A DNA stretch of 5,895 nucleotides. Source: Veillonella parvula. GTDB lineage: Bacteria > Bacillota > Negativicutes > Veillonellales > Veillonellaceae. Positions 1 through 5,267 of the stretch are shown piece by piece. The notes under the pieces are model-generated. The model made no database searches. It saw only the letters and a program-made list of their open reading frames with translations, and was not told the origin of the DNA. The position numbers were made by a program, and so were the translations under genes. The stretch is taken from NCBI GenBank assembly GCA_947096075.1, contig CAMUQE010000119.1, forward strand, positions 1-5,895. The letters run 5' to 3'. The first letter of the stretch is position 1, and the number at the start of each line of letters is the position of its first letter.

Positions 1-128
1 AAATCCTACACTTGCGATGACTCTATTGGTCACCTATTTCGGAATGTAATAAATTTACCTTATTGTCATAATTGAATTTAAACTATCATTAATTCGCACA
101 TCTACTAAATTGATTTTGAAAAGTAAAA

Positions 129-192
129 AGACCTACATCCTCGACCGTATCATGTACAAAGTACACATCAAAGGTTCAGAGAATATAGGTCT
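129..192 (-). terminator. Rod-like terminator after the DUF554 gene
   Basis: On the minus strand AGACCTATAT (192-183) pairs with ATGTAGGTCT (138-129), ten pairs with one G-U wobble, followed at once by TTTTTACTTTT. The 44-nt interior holds a tight second hairpin, TGTAC-TTT-GTACA (165-153). The wobble is a C-A mismatch on the plus strand, so the structure belongs to the minus-strand RNA. It starts 33 nt after the DUF554 stop codon. The interior is longer than in a usual terminator, so a small 3'-end RNA or the end of a leader for a gene to the left of the window is also possible. Confidence 0.62.
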
Positions 193-225
193 CTTATAAA
201 AATCTATATATTATTGTAATGCTAA

Positions 226-942
226 TTATAGCAAAAATGTAAGCCCCATCGCCATGAAGATGGCTGGCAAAAGGTTTGCAATACGTACTTTACCAGGCCA
301 GATGAGGTCGATACCAACGCAGAAAATCAGAATAGATCCGACGTAGGATAGGTTATCGATGGCACTAGGTGTCATCAGAGGCGCTGCAATATGTGCCATT
401 GCCGTGATGAGCCATTGCGTAATACCTACAGGAATAAAGGAGAACAGCGCCCCTTTTCCCATAGAAGATACCATAACCATAACGATAATACCATCGAGGA
501 TGCCTTTCAATAATAGCGTTTGATAATTTCCAGTAAGGCCGTCTTGAATAGAGCCCAGTACCCCCATAGCACCTACAGTAAACGTCAAAGATGCAGTAAT
601 AAAAGCATGTGTAAACTTTGGATCACCAGCATTGCCAGTGCGAGCTTTCACCCAATCGCCAAACACGGTAATCCAATGATTAAGATCGATAATTTCGCCA
701 ATCACGGCGCCTACGACCATGCTAATAATCATCAATAGCGGCCCCGTTGTTTGTAGAGATCCGTTGACAATGACGAGCATATATCGCATGGCCCCGCTCA
801 TACCGAGGAGGAGCACAATAATACCGCTCACAATCATGAGCGTCTGCTTTAAATTTTCTTTCATAAAGCGACCAAACGCGAGGCCACATAGGCTACCAGC
901 TATAATGAGACCAATGTTAATGGCCGTTCCCAAACCAATCAT
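226..942 (-). CDS. DUF554 family integral membrane protein
   Basis: A 238-residue, almost wholly hydrophobic protein recognised as the DUF554 family (YdfK-like in Bacillus), whose members are about this length; no member's function is firmly known to me. Membrane segments are visible near residues 3-24, 34-58, 67-86, 112-133, 143-160, 166-183, 197-213 and 221-238. The most family-like stretch is FTVGAMGVLGSIQDGLTGN (121-139), with a conserved-looking acidic/Gly loop between two helices. Polar loops are short, and no enzyme motif or soluble domain is present. The ATG at 942 is chosen because AGAAGGG lies 6-7 nt upstream and the helix starts at once. It appears monocistronic, with its own promoter at 989-1017 and a terminator at 129-192. 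A transport or channel-like role is only a guess. Confidence 0.88.
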   Translation of the reverse strand: MIGLGTAINIGLIIAGSLCGLAFGRFMKENLKQTLMIVSGIIVLLLGMSGAMRYMLVIVNGSLQTTGPLLMIISMVVGAVIGEIIDLNHWITVFGDWVKARTGNAGDPKFTHAFITASLTFTVGAMGVLGSIQDGLTGNYQTLLLKGILDGIIVMVMVSSMGKGALFSFIPVGITQWLITAMAHIAAPLMTPSAIDNLSYVGSILIFCVGIDLIWPGKVRIANLLPAIFMAMGLTFLL

Positions 943-988
943 ATATTTCCCTTCTTTAATTGTGAAAGTAACACTATCAATTTACTTC

Positions 989-1017
989 AGTATAACAACT
1001 ACATCGAAAGAAATCAA
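989..1017 (-). promoter_or_regulatory. Sigma70-type promoter for the DUF554 gene
   Basis: On the minus strand TTGATT (1017-1012) is followed after 17 nt by TATACT (994-989). The -10 is preceded by TGT, giving an extended -10. The predicted start near 982 leaves a leader of about 40 nt before the ATG at 942. Because the promoter lies downstream of the terminator at 1051-1080, DUF554 is transcribed independently of tag and of the candidate small RNA. Confidence 0.7.
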
Positions 1018-1050
1018 TCTAATTACTCCTCTTATAACATTATATACAGC

Positions 1051-1080
1051 AAAAAGCCTCTACCCAATAAGGTAGAGGCT
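1051..1080 (-). terminator. Intrinsic terminator downstream of tag / candidate small RNA
   Basis: AGCCTCTACC (1080-1071 on the minus strand) and GGTAGAGGCT (1064-1055) form a perfect 10-bp stem with a 6-nt loop, followed by a U run at 1055-1051. There is no U run on the plus strand, so it ends leftward transcription. It lies 212 nt past the tag stop codon, an unusually long gap that contains other RNA structure. Confidence 0.88.
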
Positions 1081-1193
1081 CTGTATAGTTTATAGCGTTG
1101 AGAGAGAACTAATGATAGACCCGCTTAGGAGAGAGAGAGTATATGTGTTTATATAAAGCGGGCCAACATGAGATGAGTCGCTATCGCCTCATC
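1051..1193 (-). ncRNA. Candidate structured small RNA with pyrimidine-rich loops
   Basis: Reading leftward from about 1193, the RNA would contain hairpin P1 (GATGAG 1193-1188 with CTCATC 1177-1172), hairpin P2 (GGCCCGCTT 1164-1156 with AAGCGGGTC 1126-1118, nine pairs including one U-G), and then the terminator at 1051-1080. The P2 loop ends in CTCTCTCTCTCCT (1139-1127), and a second unpaired run TTCTCTCTC lies at 1108-1100. Both resemble Shine-Dalgarno-binding sequences. The P2 wobble is an A-C mismatch on the plus strand, favouring a minus-strand RNA. An alternative helix pairs ATAGC (1184-1180) with GCTAT (1097-1093), with GTTG and CAAC stacking inside it. The length would be about 143 nt. 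I recognise no known RNA family. It may instead be a processed or structured 3' UTR of tag. No credible ORF is present. Confidence 0.5.
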
Positions 1194-1199
1194 GATTTT

Positions 1200-1228
1200 A
1201 GTGTACACCCAATTCCACATAACAACAA
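1200..1228 (-). promoter_or_regulatory. Possible promoter of the candidate small RNA
   Basis: On the minus strand TTGTTG (1228-1223), a 17-nt gap and TACACT (1205-1200) give a weak-to-moderate promoter. Its predicted start near 1193 falls exactly at the first base of hairpin P1. The -10 overlaps a perfect 8-bp palindrome GTGTACAC (1201-1208), which could be a regulator site. The -35 matches consensus at only three positions, so the call is tentative. Confidence 0.4.
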
Positions 1229-1291
1229 ATTCAATTATGTAAACTCAATCATGCGCAAAAACTATTGTTAACTAATCTCTGCTTATCTCCC

Positions 1292-1897
1292 TTAAGCTTC
1301 ATCGTCTACAGGTAAACGTACGATATCTGCTGTTTTATTAATCTCCTCAAAACAAGGGCAGTCTTTACCGTGATCATTGATGAGCCCACTAGCTTGTAGG
1401 TGTGAATAAATTGTTACAGGCCCTACAAACTTAAATCCCCGCTTCTTTAAATCTTTGCTAATCCGCGTGGATAGACCATTTTTAGTAGGAAAATGCCCTT
1501 CAGGATGGTTTTCATAAATAATCGTTTTATGATTTGTAAATCCCCAAATATAGTTACAAAACGAACCAAATTCAGATTGAATACGTTTAAAAGCCGCAGC
1601 ATTATTGATAATAGCTTCGATTTTAAGGCGATACTTAACCATCCCTTCCGTCTGCATGATTCGTTCGATGTCGCTTTCACCATAAGCAGCAACTGTATCA
1701 ATATCAAACTGATCAAAGCATGCTCGAATAATATCTCGTTTATTTAAGATCGTAAGCCAGCTAAGTCCACATTGGAGGTTTTCAAGACAAAGGTGTTCAA
1801 ATTGAAGTTGATCATCATGAATTGGTCGGCCCCACTCATAATCGTGGTACTCATGATATAAAGGCGTCGTCGGCCATTCACAAGTAATCTTTTTCAT
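1292..1897 (-). CDS. tag: DNA-3-methyladenine glycosylase I
   Basis: This base-excision repair enzyme removes 3-methyladenine from alkylated DNA in the cytoplasm, leaving an abasic site. The 201-residue product aligns by eye along its length with E. coli Tag. The structural zinc ligands are all present: Cys6, His18 (in YHEYHDYEWG), His176 and Cys180 (in GLINDHGKDC). Base-pocket residues correspond to Tyr17, Glu39 (LCLENLQ) and Trp47 (GLSW), and the family stretch KKRGFKFVG is at 151-159. An ATG seven codons upstream is rejected: the start at 1897 has GGAGG six nt before it and gives the normal MKKxxCxW amino end. It is the second gene of an operon. Its ATG overlaps the previous stop codon by one base (TAATG), and its ribosome site lies inside the preceding gene, suggesting translational coupling. 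No alkylation-response regulator is nearby. The last ten or so residues extend past the E. coli end. Confidence 0.96.
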   Translation of the reverse strand: MKKITCEWPTTPLYHEYHDYEWGRPIHDDQLQFEHLCLENLQCGLSWLTILNKRDIIRACFDQFDIDTVAAYGESDIERIMQTEGMVKYRLKIEAIINNAAAFKRIQSEFGSFCNYIWGFTNHKTIIYENHPEGHFPTKNGLSTRISKDLKKRGFKFVGPVTIYSHLQASGLINDHGKDCPCFEEINKTADIVRLPVDDEA

Positions 1898-2394
1898 TAT
1901 ACACCTCCATGTGCCCATACAAGGACGTCATACATGAGCGCTACTACGAGCCCCATTACTAGATGACCACCCACGTAAAATGGCACCAAATAATAAATGA
2001 ATAAAAGTAGGGAATGCAAGGCTTTACGAAGCCATACAATCGGCGTGGATGTGTCGTCACCTACCTTACTATCAAGCCAATTATGGACGGCATAAATAGG
2101 TGTTCCTAAACGGCGAATCCAGTCCGGAACACGTACCCCAGGATTCAAACCAGGGCAATAGAAGATCACCAAGGGCAACGCCACCACATCAATGACGAGC
2201 AGTATGGTTAGCATAAAAGCGAACCAATCTAATTCGCCTTCCCATGTAAAAGGCTGTGCCATGAAACGGGCACCCCACAAATAGGCCTTGTATACGATAT
2301 ACGGTTCTAATAGCCATAATAAGGGCTTTACTACACTCATGGGACTACCTACACCAAACAAAAAATAATAAAAACTACGCATTTGCGTAGTCAT
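1897..2394 (-). CDS. Unknown integral membrane protein, first gene of the tag operon
   Basis: A 165-residue protein I do not recognise. Hydrophobic segments lie at about residues 22-44, 57-80, 127-143 and 145-162, with a polar stretch at 83-125 (GVRVPDWIRRLG, then DSKVGDDTSTP) that is probably one loop. It is Trp-rich, and no catalytic or cofactor motif is visible. The start is uncertain. The ATG at 2394 has no good ribosome site, and a terminator-like hairpin covers codons 2-7. A second ATG at 2340 (residue 19, MSVVKPLLW) has AGGT about six nt upstream and would give 147 residues that begin directly at the first helix. The 3' end encodes the tag ribosome site and overlaps tag by one base, so the two proteins are co-translated. 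There is no evident functional link to DNA repair; co-occurrence may only be transcriptional convenience. Confidence 0.75.
   Translation of the reverse strand: MTTQMRSFYYFLFGVGSPMSVVKPLLWLLEPYIVYKAYLWGARFMAQPFTWEGELDWFAFMLTILLVIDVVALPLVIFYCPGLNPGVRVPDWIRRLGTPIYAVHNWLDSKVGDDTSTPIVWLRKALHSLLLFIYYLVPFYVGGHLVMGLVVALMYDVLVWAHGGV
2358..2391 (-). terminator. Terminator-like hairpin at the 5' end of the tag operon
   Basis: On the minus strand ACTACGCA (2391-2384) and TGCGTAGT (2381-2374) form a perfect 8-bp inverted repeat (seven pairs with a 4-nt loop when folded), followed by TTTTATTATTTTTT. This looks like an intrinsic terminator, yet it lies one base after the annotated ATG at 2394 and upstream of the alternative ATG at 2340. 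It could act as an attenuator of the two-gene operon, or simply be a structured start region. Confidence 0.5.
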
Positions 2395-2414
2395 TTCATA
2401 TATACAACATTCCG

Positions 2415-2420
2415 ATTATA
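2415..2420 (-). promoter_or_regulatory. Possible -10 box of the tag operon
   Basis: TATAAT on the minus strand is a consensus -10 and sits about 20 nt upstream of the first ATG (2394). No -35 resembling TTGACA is found 16-18 nt upstream (CTATAT at the 17-nt spacing), so the promoter would be weak or activator-dependent. The palindrome at 2442-2468 begins right where an activator would sit. Confidence 0.35.
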
Positions 2421-2441
2421 TCGACTGAATACTAAGGATAT

Positions 2442-2468
2442 AGTGATTTTCTAGGCCAGAAAATCACT
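2442..2468. repeat. Perfect 11-bp palindrome, possible operator or RNA hairpin
   Basis: AGTGATTTTCT (2442-2452), a 5-base centre and AGAAAATCACT (2458-2468) are exact reverse complements. Shorter nested arms flank it: AAGGA (2434-2438) with TCCTT (2489-2493), and TCGAC (2421-2425) with GTCGA (2500-2504). It has no adjoining T run on either strand, so it is not a simple terminator. It lies in the 395-bp divergent region between the tag operon and the exported-protein gene. The rest of 2505-2650 is AT-rich and shows me nothing further. Confidence 0.65.
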
Positions 2469-2653
2469 TCATACACACCATTTTTTAGTCCTTACATACG
2501 TCGATTTTCATACTAATATTATATCAGATTTTGCAGTTTTTGTAAGATTATATTTTATAAAAATTTTATCAATTCATGCTATTTATAGTAGTTATCAATA
2601 AAAGAGTTCCCTATATAAGCCATTCATTACACTTAGCTTTTGTATACTTATTT

Positions 2654-2683
2654 TTCATCAAATTTATGACTTATTTTGATGAA
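2654..2683. promoter_or_regulatory. Operator-like inverted repeat upstream of the exported-protein promoter
   Basis: TTCATCAAA (2654-2662) and TTTGATGAA (2675-2683) are exact inverted 9-mers separated by 12 bases, so the half-site centres are 21 bp apart, two turns of the helix. The repeat ends four bases before the proposed -35 at 2687, the usual place for a dimeric activator. An RNA role is unlikely because it precedes the predicted transcript. The binding protein is unknown. Confidence 0.5.
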
Positions 2684-2686
2684 TAC

Positions 2687-2715
2687 TTGAATCAATATAG
2701 TCATTTAGTTATATA
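2687..2715 (+). promoter_or_regulatory. Promoter of the exported-protein gene
   Basis: TTGAAT (2687-2692) and TATATA (2710-2715) are spaced by 17 bases. An overlapping TATAAT (2712-2717) fits consensus better but would need a 19-base spacer. Transcription from either would start near 2722, leaving a leader of about 68 nt before the ATG at 2790. Confidence 0.5.
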
Positions 2716-2789
2716 ATTATACTTAATAACATAACCTATGGATTACTACAATACCAATAGATATGAGAGTGTAAACGGGAGATACTACT

Positions 2790-4124
2790 ATGACAAAACT
2801 ACCATTATTAGCGGGTGCTTTCATGATAAGCACTATATTATCACCAGTAGGAGCTATCGATGTTAATATCCCTGGTGCAGATTCGAAGATTCCAAAGGAT
2901 GCCTACGTAAACTACCAAGCCACAAACCCTGATATTGAAAAGGATGTAGTAAACTATGTGGAAACATTAAAAGCAACTGACAAGGCTAACGGTATTAGTA
3001 AAAACGAAATTAAGTATGCTAAAGCAGCCTCTATATATCGCGGTCAACATTACCATAATACAGTCATCTCCATTCATGATCAATACAACCAAATTCGGCT
3101 TTCATTCCCCGTTGCAGGCATAAAAAGTGATTATAATATAAGACGTTACAAAAATCCAAGTCGAACCATTGAGGACTATCGAGTATTAACCGATAACGGA
3201 AGTCTCAATTTAGAAATTGACTATGCTGATTACAAAGACTATGACTGGCGTAACACAAAAATAGCTTATGAAAAACTAACCGACAAGAATGTTCGTGATT
3301 TCTTTCAGGACATGGCAAAACGTAATCCAGCAAAACACATTTCTGATATAAAAGGCACTGTATTTTCATATCCTACTGTTACCTACAGCACTTGGGATAG
3401 CATAAAAATGCCACACCTTAAAAACGGAAAAAAAACAACGCTCACCATCGACACAATAAATTTTAAATTTAAGGGCTATAACATGCGTCATCCCTTATAT
3501 CACGCAGGGTTTGTCTATTATGATAACAACCCCGTTCTGAATAAGGTTCCTACAGATAAATTATTGGCTAATTATGTGCTTCCCTCTGTACAAAACCTAA
3601 ATGAATTAAATCAATATTCACGCATAGAAAGCTTAAACGGTGTACAATACCGCGTACCAAAAGACGCCATATACGAAGGTGAAAGTAAGGGCACCGACCA
3701 CCAAGATATTAGATACTACAAAAAAGGAGACATAACATTCTTTATTTCTACTGACAATGTTCCTAAAAACCCATATGCCCGTGAACTTGTTATAAATGGT
3801 CATTACAATTTTAAAACTGATTTAAATACGTTCTGGGATATTTACCGTTACCATCCATCAGCATCAGACTATATCAATTACTCAGTTGTATGGAACAATA
3901 ACATCCCTGGTCTATCCATACACAGCTATGAACCTAATAAGGATGATCACATTCTAAACTTTAACTCCTATGATGGCATATATAGTTTTACTTATACTAT
4001 CTTCTATCCAAGCTTTTTAAGTGCTGAGGAAGTTCAAAAATTACGGAATATGATTGAGTTCTTTGATTCTACCAATAATCCTAGTTTTAAAATGCAAGAA
4101 CATGTTCTATTTCCAGAAACATAG
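2790..4124 (+). CDS. Exported cysteine-free protein of unknown function
   Basis: A 444-residue protein I cannot assign. GGGAG (2777-2781) lies eight bases before the ATG. Residues 1-22 form a Sec signal peptide: a single Lys, a hydrophobic core (LPLLAGAFMISTIL) and a likely cut after VGA22. There is no lipobox Cys and no later membrane segment, so the mature protein should be soluble outside the cytoplasm (periplasm or beyond). The mature chain has no cysteine and is very rich in Tyr, Asn, Asp and Lys. After a short helical region (45-85) the rest looks mostly beta, with many alternating aromatic residues. Two halves may be related: residues about 100-270 and 280-430 each begin with a FPVAG/RVPKDA-like strand and end with an aromatic strand followed by a helix (FVYYDNNP..TDKLLANYV; FTYTIFYPSFLSAEEVQKLRN). 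That pattern recalls tandem PsbP/DUF1795-like alpha-beta domains, but this is inference. No protease, nuclease or sugar-enzyme motif is visible. It is monocistronic and convergent with the flavin reductase gene. Confidence 0.85.
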   Translation: MTKLPLLAGAFMISTILSPVGAIDVNIPGADSKIPKDAYVNYQATNPDIEKDVVNYVETLKATDKANGISKNEIKYAKAASIYRGQHYHNTVISIHDQYNQIRLSFPVAGIKSDYNIRRYKNPSRTIEDYRVLTDNGSLNLEIDYADYKDYDWRNTKIAYEKLTDKNVRDFFQDMAKRNPAKHISDIKGTVFSYPTVTYSTWDSIKMPHLKNGKKTTLTIDTINFKFKGYNMRHPLYHAGFVYYDNNPVLNKVPTDKLLANYVLPSVQNLNELNQYSRIESLNGVQYRVPKDAIYEGESKGTDHQDIRYYKKGDITFFISTDNVPKNPYARELVINGHYNFKTDLNTFWDIYRYHPSASDYINYSVVWNNNIPGLSIHSYEPNKDDHILNFNSYDGIYSFTYTIFYPSFLSAEEVQKLRNMIEFFDSTNNPSFKMQEHVLFPET

Positions 4125-4282
4125 AAGATCAACATCCATTAAAGCACCGTTCAAAATCAACCTAATATTATAAGATATGTAAACGTTCCCTACTCTACAG
4201 CCATAGCAAAATCTAATGCTAATATATCGCTTAATGAGTCTCACTTTACTCTCATATTTTCCTCAATATAAATAAGCATTAA

Positions 4283-4323
4283 TTATACAAATGTATAAAT
4301 TAACTAATAAAAGTCGAGCAACT
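4283..4323. repeat. Left copy of a direct repeat that includes a terminator arm
   Basis: Positions 4283-4323 match 5336-5376 in the same orientation, 41 aligned bases with about six differences and no gaps by my alignment. The shared core is CTAATAAAAG followed by a stem arm ending CGAGC. The left end contains a small hairpin TTATACA-AA-TGTATAA (4283-4298). The two copies flank the flavin reductase and candidate toxin-antitoxin genes. Confidence 0.6.
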
Positions 4324-4347
4324 AAACGATAGAAGCTCGACTTTTTT
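4309..4347. terminator. Bidirectional terminator between convergent genes
   Basis: AAAAGTCGAGC (4309-4319) pairs with GCTCGACTTTT (4335-4345). On the plus strand the stem runs into TTTTTT (4342-4347), and on the minus strand into TTTTATTAG. It serves the plus-strand exported-protein gene (stop 184 nt upstream) and the minus-strand flavin reductase gene (stop at 4442). The remaining bases of 4125-4441 hold no gene. A small hairpin GGATAC (4378-4383) / GTATCC (4394-4399) lies just after the flavin reductase stop and has no T run. Confidence 0.88.
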
Positions 4348-4441
4348 AGTACCAGAAAACTAAAATATACTTAGTTAGGATACAGCATTCACGGTATCCC
4401 AAAGAATTGTATGTATGCCCTCAATTTATTATGTGAACAGA

Positions 4442-4978
4442 CTAGCCCTCTATAGCGTCAACTACTTCGCCAATGTACATATAATGCGGTTCCCAACGCT
4501 CTTTGCCAACTTGAGTGTACATAGATGGATTCGCTACATAGTATTCCTTTACACTATCCGCCAAATGGGCTTCATCAAATTGATGTTCATATAGCTTTTT
4601 ACAAACAAAGGTTAACTCTGCTTCTTTGAAAGTCACGCCATCGCCTGCCGCCACTGGTGTTAGTCCAGAGTTAGCTACCTTATCTTCATCGCGACCAGAA
4701 TGAGATCCTAAGTAACCAAGCGCCTTGCGATAGCTTTCAGGGAAGAAACTAACGGTAAAGGTATCGTATTTTGCCATAAATTCCTGCGTATAGCGGGCTG
4801 GATGAATGTACACCGTCACCGTAGACATATCGCCACCATTAGGGCCCCATGTGTTGCCCATACTGCCCCAACTAACCGTACACGTATTAAAATCATCAAG
4901 CGTTCCAGCCGTAACAAGAGCCCAACGATCTTCGAACATGGTAAAAGCTTTATAATCTTTTGTTTCAAATGGTTTCAT
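4442..4978 (-). CDS. Flavin reductase-like (flavoredoxin-type) FMN-binding protein
   Basis: A 178-residue protein with the split-barrel flavin reductase-like domain over nearly its whole length. Members bind FMN and pass electrons from NAD(P)H or other donors to flavins or partner proteins in the cytoplasm. Family landmarks are WALVTAG (19-25), the strand NTCTVSWG (31-38) lining the flavin, RYTQEF (62-67), FTVSFFP (74-80), GSHSGRDEDK (91-100, typical of phosphate contact), GLTP (105-108), the Cys-containing CKKLY (126-130) and the closing strand HYMYIGEV (165-172). The length is normal. The ATG at 4978 is supported by GGAGG five nt upstream. The exact substrate or partner cannot be read from sequence. 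No clear promoter of its own is visible on the minus strand between 4979 and 5100, so it may depend partly on readthrough from the small ORF at 5135-5236. The plus-strand antitoxin promoter lies only 24 bp upstream, facing away. Confidence 0.92.
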   Translation of the reverse strand: MKPFETKDYKAFTMFEDRWALVTAGTLDDFNTCTVSWGSMGNTWGPNGGDMSTVTVYIHPARYTQEFMAKYDTFTVSFFPESYRKALGYLGSHSGRDEDKVANSGLTPVAAGDGVTFKEAELTFVCKKLYEHQFDEAHLADSVKEYYVANPSMYTQVGKERWEPHYMYIGEVVDAIEG

Positions 4979-5001
4979 AAGAACCTCCAGTTTATCTCAA
5001 T

Positions 5002-5030
5002 TTGACGATATAAATCTTTACCCCTATAAT
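5002..5030 (+). promoter_or_regulatory. Near-consensus promoter of the candidate antisense antitoxin RNA
   Basis: TTGACG (5002-5007), exactly 17 bases, then TATAAT (5025-5030): eleven of twelve consensus bases, the best promoter in the window. Transcription would start near 5037 and run rightward into the back of the toxin ORF. No plus-strand ORF there has a ribosome site, so a non-coding product is the simplest reading. The -10 is embedded in CCTATA-A-TATAGG (5023-5035), a perfect 13-bp palindrome that might be an operator. Confidence 0.75.
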
Positions 5031-5036
5031 ATAGGT

Positions 5037-5148
5037 AGATAGTCAGACGAGTAGTGACGTCAGGCTCATCTCACAAACTAATAATATGTAGAAATGGCCT
5101 TTTCGTTTTATCTAATTTCCGAAGAAACGAAGGGCTATTTTGCTATTT
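5037..5148 (+). ncRNA. Candidate antisense antitoxin RNA of a type I toxin-antitoxin pair
   Basis: An RNA from the promoter at 5002-5030 would be complementary to the toxin message 3' end. A probable end is the hairpin AAATGGCC (5092-5099) plus TTCGTTT (5102-5108), paired with AAACGAA (5125-5131) plus GGCTATTT (5133-5140) and followed by a U-rich tail at 5138-5148. The pair 5096/5136 is G-U on this strand but C-A on the other, and 5101/5132 can likewise be U-G only here, so the fold favours the plus-strand RNA. It would be about 110 nt and overlap the toxin stop codon and last four codons. In TxpA/RatA and BsrG/SR4 (established systems) the antitoxin RNA similarly overlaps the toxin mRNA 3' end and triggers its decay. 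That this RNA exists is inference. Confidence 0.6.
5045..5071 (-). other. Hairpin enclosing the palindrome TGACGTCA
   Basis: On the minus strand AGATGAG (5071-5065) can pair with CTCGTCT (5051-5045), seven pairs including one U-G that would be a C-A mismatch on the plus strand. The loop contains the perfect 8-bp palindrome TGACGTCA (5055-5062). It could form the 3' end of the toxin message, which otherwise lacks a clear terminator, but no U run follows. Confidence 0.35.
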
Positions 5149-5236
5149 CTAGACAAATAAGCGCCACAAGTGCTCCAAAGGATATCATGACTGATAAAAT
5201 CCCAAGGATAACCATAATGATTTTATACCCACTCAT
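5135..5236 (-). CDS. Candidate type I toxin: 33-residue membrane peptide (holin-like toxin type)
   Basis: The peptide begins MSGYKIIMVILG and ends LVALICLEIAK. It is a single hydrophobic helix (about residues 6-29) with one Tyr and Lys at the start and a short polar tail. Spacing of Tyr4, Met8, Phe20, Leu23, Leu26 and the helix length recall the Hol_Tox/TxpA/BsrG toxins (typically xxYxxLMxxxxF...), which insert in the cytoplasmic membrane and depolarise it or disturb envelope synthesis. The start at 5236 has AGGGAGGGG five nt upstream, far stronger than chance. Its promoter is at 5296-5324, its ribosome site is hidden in a hairpin (5244-5267), and a convergent antisense promoter is present, the expected parts of a type I locus. 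It is too short for normal gene callers. Alternatives are an ordinary small membrane protein or a leader peptide for the flavin reductase gene 156 nt downstream. Confidence 0.72.
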   Translation of the reverse strand: MSGYKIIMVILGILSVMISFGALVALICLEIAK

Positions 5237-5243
5237 AAGCACC

Positions 5244-5267
5244 CCTCCCTTCAAAAACGAAGAGAGG
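5244..5267 (-). promoter_or_regulatory. Shine-Dalgarno-sequestering hairpin of the toxin mRNA
   Basis: On the minus strand CCTCTCTTC (5267-5259), a GTTTTT loop and GAAGGGAGG (5252-5244) form nine contiguous pairs with one U-G, burying the toxin ribosome site. On the plus strand that position would be a C-A mismatch. A competing GAGG-CCTC pairing (5276-5273 with 5267-5264) would open the site, so two folds are mutually exclusive. Such masking of the ribosome site is common in type I toxin mRNAs. Confidence 0.7.

Noticed and set aside
1..128. Possible gene or promoter at the left edge
   Set aside because: No ORF with a ribosome site and no convincing promoter pair is visible on either strand; it is AT-rich intergenic sequence.
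719..1075. Plus-strand 118-codon ORF across the DUF554 start
   Set aside because: It overlaps the well-supported DUF554 gene and its promoter, runs through the terminator at 1055-1080, and lacks a ribosome site.
1051..1193. Riboswitch or attenuator controlling the DUF554 gene
   Set aside because: DUF554 has a good promoter at 989-1017 located downstream of the terminator, and I cannot match the structure to a known riboswitch class. A free-standing small RNA or tag 3' UTR fits better.
1898..1918. Longer start for tag, seven codons upstream
   Set aside because: The start at 1897 has GGAGG six nt upstream, overlaps the previous stop as TAATG, and gives the normal Tag amino end with the zinc-ligand Cys at position 6.
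2666..2716. Short plus-strand ORF (16 codons) in the divergent intergenic region
   Set aside because: It has no ribosome site and overlaps the operator-like repeat and promoter; it is probably chance.
4378..4399. Small hairpin GGATAC/GTATCC after the flavin reductase stop, considered as its terminator
   Set aside because: The stem is only six pairs and no U run follows on either strand. The strong bidirectional hairpin at 4309-4347 is the better terminator.
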